Source: Omphalotus guepiniiformis (lineage: Eukaryota > Basidiomycota > Agaricomycetes > Agaricales > Omphalotaceae). Taken from it: a stretch of DNA of 64,000 nucleotides. The stretch is taken from contig JAQOOI010000022.1 in NCBI GenBank assembly GCA_028554645.1, positions 2,542,001 to 2,606,000 of the forward strand, read 5' to 3'. Below are positions 58,288 to 64,000 of the stretch, one piece after another (the stretch's first letter is position 1; each line of letters begins with the position of its first letter). Both the position numbers and the translations under genes were made by a program. Under the pieces are notes generated by a model. It ran no database searches. It saw only the letters and a program-made list of their open reading frames with translations, and had not been told where the DNA came from.

Positions 58288-59038
58288 ATGTCCGCCATCC
58301 AGAGTATCGTCACCAATCCTGCTTTTCACGACTACCTAGCTATTCTAAAGGGCGCAAGGAACGGCTTTGTCTACGGCGTCAAAGTTAGGTTTCCTCATGC
58401 TGTCGTAATGTCCATATTGTTTGGGCGGGGAGAGTAAGTTTTTGACTCTCTTGTGTTCAACAACATCACCAACTCAGATTGTATTCTAGCTGGAAATCTC
58501 GACTGCATGTCATATATCGTGCTACTAAGCAACATGCGCTGAACCTAGCCAAGTTCGTGTCGATCTACAAAGCACTCATGTTGCTTCAGAAGAAGGTGAA
58601 TGGCGGTAAAGAACGCGGTGCGGACACGTTCATTGCAGGCCTGCTTGGCGGATATCTGGTGTTTGGTGAGCGTACAGCTGTCAATGAGCAGGTAAGCTTC
58701 AATGAATGTCAGCATATAAATTGTCACTGTCTGACTTGTCTTTTGTCCAGATCGTGCTCTACGTCGTGTCTCGGGTTGTTGCTTCATTCATTCCTAGAGC
58801 AGGCTCTCCATATTCTGTTTCCCCGAAATCACCTCGCGCTGCTGCTTCTATTAAGCCCGTGCCCCCTAATCCCAAATACTTTACCTTATTCGCTGCTCTA
58901 TCATGGGGTGCAGTGATGTGGCTATTCAAGAACCGAGGCGAAGCCATCCAACCTGGAATGTTCAACTCTATGACGTATCTTTATCGAGACTCGGACGTTT
59001 GGAAAGACCTGAAGACTTTACTTTGGCATAATACTTAA
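58288..59038 (+). CDS. PXMP4: PXMP4/PMP24-like peroxisomal membrane protein, tandem copy 1
   Basis: Tim17/22/23-like peroxisomal membrane protein of the PXMP4 (PMP24) family. It starts MSAIQSIVTNPAFHDYLAIL at 58288, then KGARNGFVYGVKVRFPHAVV and MSILFGRG. The intron falls there, and DWKSRLHVIYRATKQHALNL, ADTFIAGLLGGYLVFGERTA and VNEQ follow before the next intron. It ends ALSWGAVMWLFKNRGEAIQP, then DVWKDLKTLLWHNT. The G-x-x-x-G-rich segment and the VRFPHAVVM block are family marks. Three exons are supported. The neighbouring copy shares both intron positions and about two thirds of its residues by eye, so the pair arose by tandem duplication. Confidence 0.85.
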
Positions 59039-59481
59039 TTCATATTATCACAGGGTTTCCACTATAGATGCTGTTCTCTGACGCTTCAACGTCATGAACG
59101 AGATGCCTGTACGGTGTACCGCATATTCTTTAAATTCATTTGAAACACGCGGACACGAGTTGTTCATTCAGATTGGTGTGGAGTCCACCTCTGGAAAAAT
59201 CGCTTTGCAGCTACTCTAGCAAACAGGTCAACAGATCGCGGCACTTGTGTCTGAGAGACTGCGTCGAGAATTCAGTTGACTGCCGTTCAGTCATGATTTG
59301 ATTCTATGTATTCTATCATGCTGTACCGGTCTGTAACATTCATCAGTAACTTTCTTGATTTTTTCCCTGATCGGGTGGGTCCCGTTACAGACACATCTGA
59401 TGGTGTTCGTGGCCTGTTTGACTCGTCTTTTAGATATAGTAACCACAGCGTTCATGATTTTCCCCAGTCCTGACCTGCTCC
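59039..59481. other. Spacer between the tandem PXMP4 copies
   Basis: This gap carries the promoter of the second copy. A short GTAC-GGT-GTAC palindrome near 59110-59120 is visible. No coding frame is supported, and no long direct repeat with the upstream gap stood out. Confidence 0.4.
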
Positions 59482-60204
59482 ATGTCTTCGTTGCACAGAT
59501 TCATAACTCACCCTGCACTGCACGAGTATCTAGCAATCCTTAAAGGTGCCCGGAATGGTCTCGTGTACGGTGCCAAAGTGAGGTTCCCTCATGCTGTGGT
59601 GATGTCGATTTTATTTGGACGAGGCGAGTGAGTAACAACATTATAGAACCATCCACATACCTGACCTTGATGCTATGTAGTTGGAAGTCTCGTCTGAAAT
59701 TCATTCTCCAAGTCACTCGGCAACACGCTGTGAATCTTGCCAAGTTCGTCTCTCTCTATAAGATACTTTTGATGCTTCAAAAGAAGGTTCACGGGGGCAA
59801 GCCACAGAATGCAGATACGTTCTTCGCTGGTTTGCTAGGAGGATACTTAGTTTTTGGGGAACGTACAGTTGTCAATGAACAGGTGCGATACATTAATTAT
59901 CGGCTAACAGCTAAAAGTAGCTAAAGATTTCTAGATTGTTCTTTATATTGCGGCGCGAGTCGTTGCGTCGTTTGTTCCACGAGCCTCCTCCCCAACTGTA
60001 GCTGCTGGCTCTCCTGCGAAACCCATACACCCAGACCCTCAGTTCTTCTCCGTGTTTTCCGCATTGACATTAGGGGCAGGCATGTGGTTATTCACCAACA
60101 GGGGACAGACCATTCAGCCCGGCATGTTCTATGCAAGCACCTACCTATATCAGGAGTCAGATGTTTGGAGTGATCTCAGAACATTGTTCTGGCATAACAA
60201 ATGA
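59482..60204 (+). CDS. PXMP4: PXMP4/PMP24-like peroxisomal membrane protein, tandem copy 2
   Basis: Second tandem PXMP4 gene. The ATG at 59482 gives MSSLHRFITHPALHEYLAIL, then KGARNGLVYGAKVRFPHAVV and MSILFGRG. After an intron at the same place as in copy 1 come DWKSRLKFILQVTRQHAVNL, ADTFFAGLLGGYLVFGERTV, VNEQ and IVLYIAARVVASFVPRASSP. It ends GAGMWLFTNRGQTIQPGMFY, then LRTLFWHNK and a stop at 60202. The loop between the last two membrane parts has diverged most (Ala/Pro here, Ser/Ala/Lys in copy 1). Both copies look intact, so they may differ in expression or cargo. Confidence 0.85.
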
Positions 60205-60283
60205 TCAATAAATGCTTGCCTTGCTTTCATCGCGGAGATGGAGTTTGGTCATTAGATAGAAGCGTATAGATGCAACAGTGTAT

Positions 60284-61365
60284 TTATATCCTTTTCAAAT
60301 CTTTGGGTAGCCGATGTAGCTTTCTTGGGACTTTCCTGCACTTGTACTTGACAATACAAGTTTATTATGTTCAGATTATCAGGGAAGTAATGAAGATTTA
60401 CCCTGAGCATGTCCACAGCGGCGACGCAAGCCTTTTGGCATGTAGCGCAGTTTTTAATTGGCTCGGAATAAGCAACAGTCTCCATCTCGCCGGCGACATC
60501 CGTCACTGAGAAGATTGGTCAGAGATATGACCAAGTACATACAACGCAAAAGAAGAACTCAAGGTTTCTATTTGACCAATAAGGCTCGTTTTCTTCGAGT
60601 GCCATAATGCTGTTGTCTCGCGGAGATGAACGGTGCATGATCCGTAGCCTATTATGAGCAAGAAGATGTCAGTCTGTTGTGCGTTATCATTGAGGAACAA
60701 GCATATACCATGCGGAAATATATCCTCTTGCATAAGAAGCTTACGCAGAGCCTTGACACGAAAGTCCTGCAGTTGAATAACACGATGATAAGCTTCAAGC
60801 GATCTTATCGTCTTCACGTCTTCCAGACGGTAGGTCGCCATGGGTCCCAGATACTGACTGGCCTCAGAGGCAACGGTTGCCAACTCGTGCTCAACTGCAA
60901 AGGCATATACCCAAAGAGGCTCGTCTGGAGCGTGCGCAAGGAGATGTAAGCTCAACACTTGCGCTGTCGATTCTGGCAACGCGTACTTGTCGACCAGAGA
61001 GAACAACAATGGAAGGAGAGGAAGAGGTATCACTGTCTTTGGTTCATAGCATAACTTTGGAATGAACCGTGTATCATCACGAAGGTGTTGCTCTGGGGGC
61101 TTGGGAGGATAATGCAGGAGATTGAGAAGTGTCGCCAATGTCTCTGTGTTCTCAGGAAGGTCTACGATGCCTTCTGATTCGTCGCAACAAAAGAACATGT
61201 CCCCTACGAAACAACAATATCTATCAGAACCAGTTACAAGTAGAAACGAAGCCGGTACTGACGGAATACATCGCTTGTTCTCAGTGCTTCACGGCTGACA
61301 GCAAAGACTTGGCCATCTGGTACAGCACGCACTATAAAATTCGCATCTGTGCAATGGAAGGACAT
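60284..61365 (-). CDS. BTB/POZ domain protein of the fungal expanded type
   Basis: BTB domain protein of a kind expanded in mushrooms. The start at 61365 reads MSFHCTDANFIVRAVPDGQV, then FAVSREALRTSDVFR. After an intron comes DMFFCCDESEGIVDLPENTE, then TLATLLNLLHYPPKPPEQHL, the core of the fold. Helices that follow read FSLVDKYALPESTAQVLSLH and VASEASQYLGPMATYRLEDV. The C-terminal part has a C-x2-C-like KNCATCQKACVAAVDML and, after the last intron, RYKCRKVPRKLHRLPKDLKR, then I. A start at 61431 with a first exon MSAL would splice in frame to DANFIV and is an alternative. The intron near 60500-60550 is the least certain. The role and any cullin link are unknown. Confidence 0.7.
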
Positions 61366-61732
61366 AGTCAAAGGGCAGGTACGTGCTCACTGCTATGCAG
61401 TGTACGTGGTCCACTAACCCAGTGCTGACATGATGGATGGGACGTAGTTGATAGGTAAGCTGATTTACAGAACAAATGTATCGCGTAGAGCGTTCCGCCA
61501 GATATGCCTAAGTAATTCAACTGCGGAAACCCCTGGCCCTGAGACATACATGCAGACTGAAAAGAAGAAAAAAAATGATAAGGTTGAAAGAGGAAGAGGT
61601 AGAACTGCGTTTAAAAGAGGACGGGTGGATGAAACGAGCAATGAAGAACAGAAAGAAAAGAAAAGGACATAGTGGTATCATCAAAGAAGGTAAAGAAGGG
61701 AATCTAACAACCAGTAATCCCAGAGAAAACTC
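61366..61732. other. Region between the BTB start and the Ras stop, with a purine tract
   Basis: A purine-rich tract of over 100 bp on the plus strand (about 61555-61680) lies here, between the 3' end of the Ras gene and the BTB promoter. Frames across it are translated low-complexity sequence rich in Lys, Glu and Arg. No gene is supported. Confidence 0.45.
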
Positions 61733-62613
61733 CTACACGATAATACACTTCCCACCACTTTTCTTTTCTTTCTGCTTCGTAGGGCCACTAGTGGGCCCAA
61801 CTTCTATGTTTCGCGTCTGTCGTAGTGCACGAACTAGATTCGTAAATAAGCGTTCAACGTTCTGCGCTGTTTTAGCCGAGGTCTCGATAAATTCGCATCC
61901 AAACTGTCTTGCGAGCGCAGCGCCCTCTTCTTTTGAGACCTCTCGCTCGTATGTCTTGTCACATTTATTGCCGACCAGCATAAAGATCGGGTCCCCCCTC
62001 TTCACTCGTCGCATTGACTGCCGAAATATTTCCAGCCGATCAAATGTGGAGCGCGATGCGATGGAGTATACAAGAATAAAGCCTTGTCCCTCCCTAGTGC
62101 GACGATGAATATCCCGGGGTGATGATACAAAGAGGGGCAATGAGACTCACCGGACCCACTGGTCCCGTAATGTGGCGTATTCCTCTGCTCATAGGACAAC
62201 ATCAGACACCTTCGTTACGTCTAAAAGAGCCTATACTCACCCTGCCCTGCAGTGTCGATGACTTCAACGAAGCACATCCGATTATCCACTATCAGCTGCT
62301 TTCGGTACGCATCTTCTATCGTCGGATCATAAGTCTGGGGAAATGAGGCGTAAAATAAACGGGGAGTTTTAAAGGGACGAAAGAAGCAAGACGCACTTCT
62401 GCAAAGCATGAGACGACAGGTCAGAGCTAGGAGATACAAAGATGATCACAAAAGGAGCTTACCAACAAAACAATTGAGGGTAAACTTGAAGATCGGAGGG
62501 CCAGAACAAGTTAGAGCAGAGAAAGTGACGAGGGAGAAAAAACACACCTGAACAGCCAAGGCTGTCTTACCAACTCCACCATCACCAAGAACAGCTACTC
62601 TCCAATTATCCAT
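61733..62613 (-). CDS. Ras-family GTPase with a 2-nt coding exon
   Basis: Small GTPase of the fungal Ras2 type, for morphogenesis and growth signalling at the plasma membrane. It starts MDNWRVAVLGDGGVGKTALA at 62613, containing the P-loop GDGGVGKT. After an intron come VQ|FTLNCFV and the switch I part ETYDPTIEDAYRKQ. Switch II is DTAGQEEYATLRDQW with Gln61 kept. NKCD and ETSAK give guanine specificity, and the C-terminus GGKCIIV is a CaaX box for prenylation. To reach E-T-Y-D from C-F-V the frame needs G + AA + ACT, where AA (62397-62398) stands alone between a 64-nt and a 62-nt GT-AG intron. A single intron to the same acceptor reaches a stop within two codons. Three further introns flank the rest. 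Its kinship with fungal Ras2 is secure. Confidence 0.93.
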
Positions 62614-63308
62614 TTCTCAGAAACACAGGATCAGTCGGAGAGCAGAGAAGAGAAAGAGAGCCGGATTGAGCACCTCAGAAAGGACGAAGAGGAGTGAAAA
62701 AGAAAGTATGGATACGGGGTCGAACAGAAGAAGTTGAATAAGCAGGGAAGAGAGCGAACTGTGGTGATGATATAGGAGAGAAGAATATGATTTGAAGAAA
62801 AGAAAAGGATTCAGACGATCGTCGTTTCAAAAGTCGTAGTTCGTGGACGGGTCGTAAAGAAAAAAAGGCAGTGAAATAGCCTCTGAGCAACGGACGAGAC
62901 GGCAATGAGCCAACAGCAGAATTTGGTCCGGCGTAGACTGGAATTCGTCCTATTTCTACAAGCACCGCCTGCCCCGCGATTTTCTCACGCCTTCCATTCG
63001 GGCATCCGGTCTCTGAGCACCGGTCATGTGACTGGCCTACCATCCCATCTAATCTTATCAAACTCACGCCATACCCCTCCGAAAAAAATTGTCTCCAAAA
63101 ACTAGTCATGTTCAATAGCTACTCTGCATCAAGTCTATAGTCTACAATTTAACGATACAGCGCACGTCCAGAGAAAAAAGATGGAAGAAACAACAACAAG
63201 ATAGCAAACGACAAGCCAAACAGCACAACTGCTGGAACGCTATATCCCCTCGGATTCTACTGCTTCTGCGCAGCTCTGCGCCACGCAGAATACATGCACA
63301 CGACCCCC
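62614..63308. other. Long upstream region of the Ras gene
   Basis: Nearly 700 bp lie between the Ras ATG and the stop of the next gene. A CT-rich leader (minus strand) fills about 62620-62900. No coding frame with family motifs is seen on either strand. The region should hold a regulated Ras promoter and a long 5' UTR. Confidence 0.45.
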
Positions 63309-63642
63309 TCAATCCTGCCTGCTGAACTCTGCCTGCGTGAGGTTCAACACAAACACGCCACGTTGGTTCACTGGTGGCTCTATGATCTTGGTTGGCTTCT
63401 TGTTCGAAGCTTGAGATGTGGGTCGCAAGGCAGCGGAGATGCTGGCGAAAGGCCGCGGGGCCTGTGACAGGGCAAAGGAAGAACTTCTTCTGGGCATTGG
63501 GGGTTTGGTAGCTGCGCGCTTGTGCTGCACAGGGTCTGCCAAAGGCGAAGTAACGAAAGGACGAGACATTGTCAAGGAAGCTGCATACAGACACGACGAG
63601 TCAGAATAAGAACACGAAGAGAGAGAGATAAAACATACCCAT
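63309..63642 (-). CDS. Unknown small Ser/Pro/Lys-rich protein
   Basis: I do not recognise this product. A first exon of 4 nt, ATG G (63639-63642), splices across a 58-nt GT-AG intron (63581-63638) to give MASLTMSRPFVTSPLADPVQ, then HKRAATKPPMPRRSSSFALS, a Ser/Ala/Pro stretch, KPTKIIEPPVNQRGVFVLNL and TQAEFSRQD with the stop at 63309. Without the splice, translation could start at the second Met four residues later. The protein is about 92 residues, basic and probably disordered. The PRRSSS and RPTS motifs resemble basophilic kinase sites. Coding status rests on the open frame and the clean intron only. Confidence 0.45.
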
Positions 63643-64000
63643 AGTTGAAATAGAGAAATAGAACCGACGCAAGTAAAAACGCTGTAGAGCGCTGAACGTT
63701 GAATGTGGGGTATTGAAGGAATGGAAATGATTCAACTGTTGGCTAGTTTTATAGAGCGCGTCTCTTTGGGGATTGAGTCTGTCGAACAATCATTGGGGTT
63801 TCCTCTTTGAGCCGGCATCCCACGGTGCCGAGTTCAATCTGCCAACCGAGCGCCCCCGACGGCACCAGGGTATCATTGATCACGCTCCTCCCTCTCCTGA
63901 TTGGCTTCTCTACGCAGTTCTTATCAGTACAGATAACTTGTGTATTCGTTTAATTATTGAACTACATTGATACTACGAAAGAACCGCAAATGCACAGCAG
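63643..64000. other. Terminal region upstream of the small unknown gene
   Basis: This is promoter sequence of the preceding gene and then the window edge. Short frames without motifs are present, and I see no supported gene. Confidence 0.4.

Noticed and set aside
61575..61700. Lys/Glu/Arg-rich frame on the plus strand
   Set aside because: It is low-complexity translation of a purine tract between two minus-strand genes.
62675..63115. 146-codon frame on the minus strand before the Ras gene
   Set aside because: It is rich in Phe and Ser from a CT-rich leader and has no domain; best explained as Ras 5' UTR and promoter.
1..64000. Search for transposons, tRNA genes, rRNA and CRISPR-like arrays
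   Set aside because: No reverse transcriptase, integrase or transposase motifs, no cloverleaf with a convincing T-loop and no spaced repeats were seen by eye; short degenerate remnants could be missed.

Overview
The window is nuclear DNA of a mushroom-forming basidiomycete (Agaricomycetes-type). Genes are packed on both strands and cut by many short GT-AG introns of about 45-70 nt. Intergenic gaps are usually under 500 bp. The products match fungal housekeeping families, and no bacterial-type operons, rRNA genes, recognisable tRNA genes, CRISPR arrays or intact transposons were seen. Gene models below are joined by eye from frame, splice sites and family conservation. Starts and small exons are therefore inferences unless stated otherwise.

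Layout. 1-8.9 kb: 3' truncated RBM26/27-like RNA-binding protein (-), Ctr copper transporter (-), mitochondrial rhodanese (+) followed 84 bp later by frataxin (+), an unknown protein (-), WDR70-like WD40 protein (+). 9-17.2 kb: BET bromodomain protein (+), G-patch/zinc-finger protein (-), proteasome beta-3 (+), a 33-residue metallothionein assembled from three tiny exons (-), a trypsin-like protease (-). 17.3-27 kb: Mph1/FANCM helicase (-), X325/Bim1-type copper protein (+), an unknown protein (+), mercaptopyruvate sulfurtransferase (-) and V-ATPase subunit C (+) back to back. 27.4-45 kb: multi-KH protein (-), RBR ubiquitin ligase (-), Urb2 (+), threonine aldolase (-), a SERF/ZNF706-like protein (+), Tim10 (-), Utp4 (+), an Mpv17 family protein (-). 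45-47.4 kb is a looser, duplicated stretch: a full-length but active-site-eroded peptidyl-tRNA hydrolase 2 paralogue (-) beside a broken HAS1 helicase fragment (+). 47.7-64 kb: Pom33/TMEM33 protein, a small amphipathic membrane protein, a CBS-PB1 protein, Sgf11, the apparently functional PTH2, a UPF0658-like Golgi protein, Bet1, two tandem PXMP4 genes (all +), then a BTB protein, a Ras GTPase and a small unknown protein (all -).

Themes. Copper handling (Ctr, metallothionein, Bim1-like) and sulfur/Fe-S metabolism (rhodanese, frataxin, MST) recur within 25 kb. Ribosome biogenesis genes (Urb2, Utp4, HAS1 fragment) also recur. The most unusual signals are at the level of gene structure. Very small coding exons are needed to make conserved proteins: 2 nt in Ras, 6 nt in both PTH2 paralogues, an ATG-only first exon in the proteasome gene, 9 nt in the metallothionein and 13 nt in Pom33. 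The PTH2 paralogue keeps its splice sites and reading frame while losing the family's catalytic signature.
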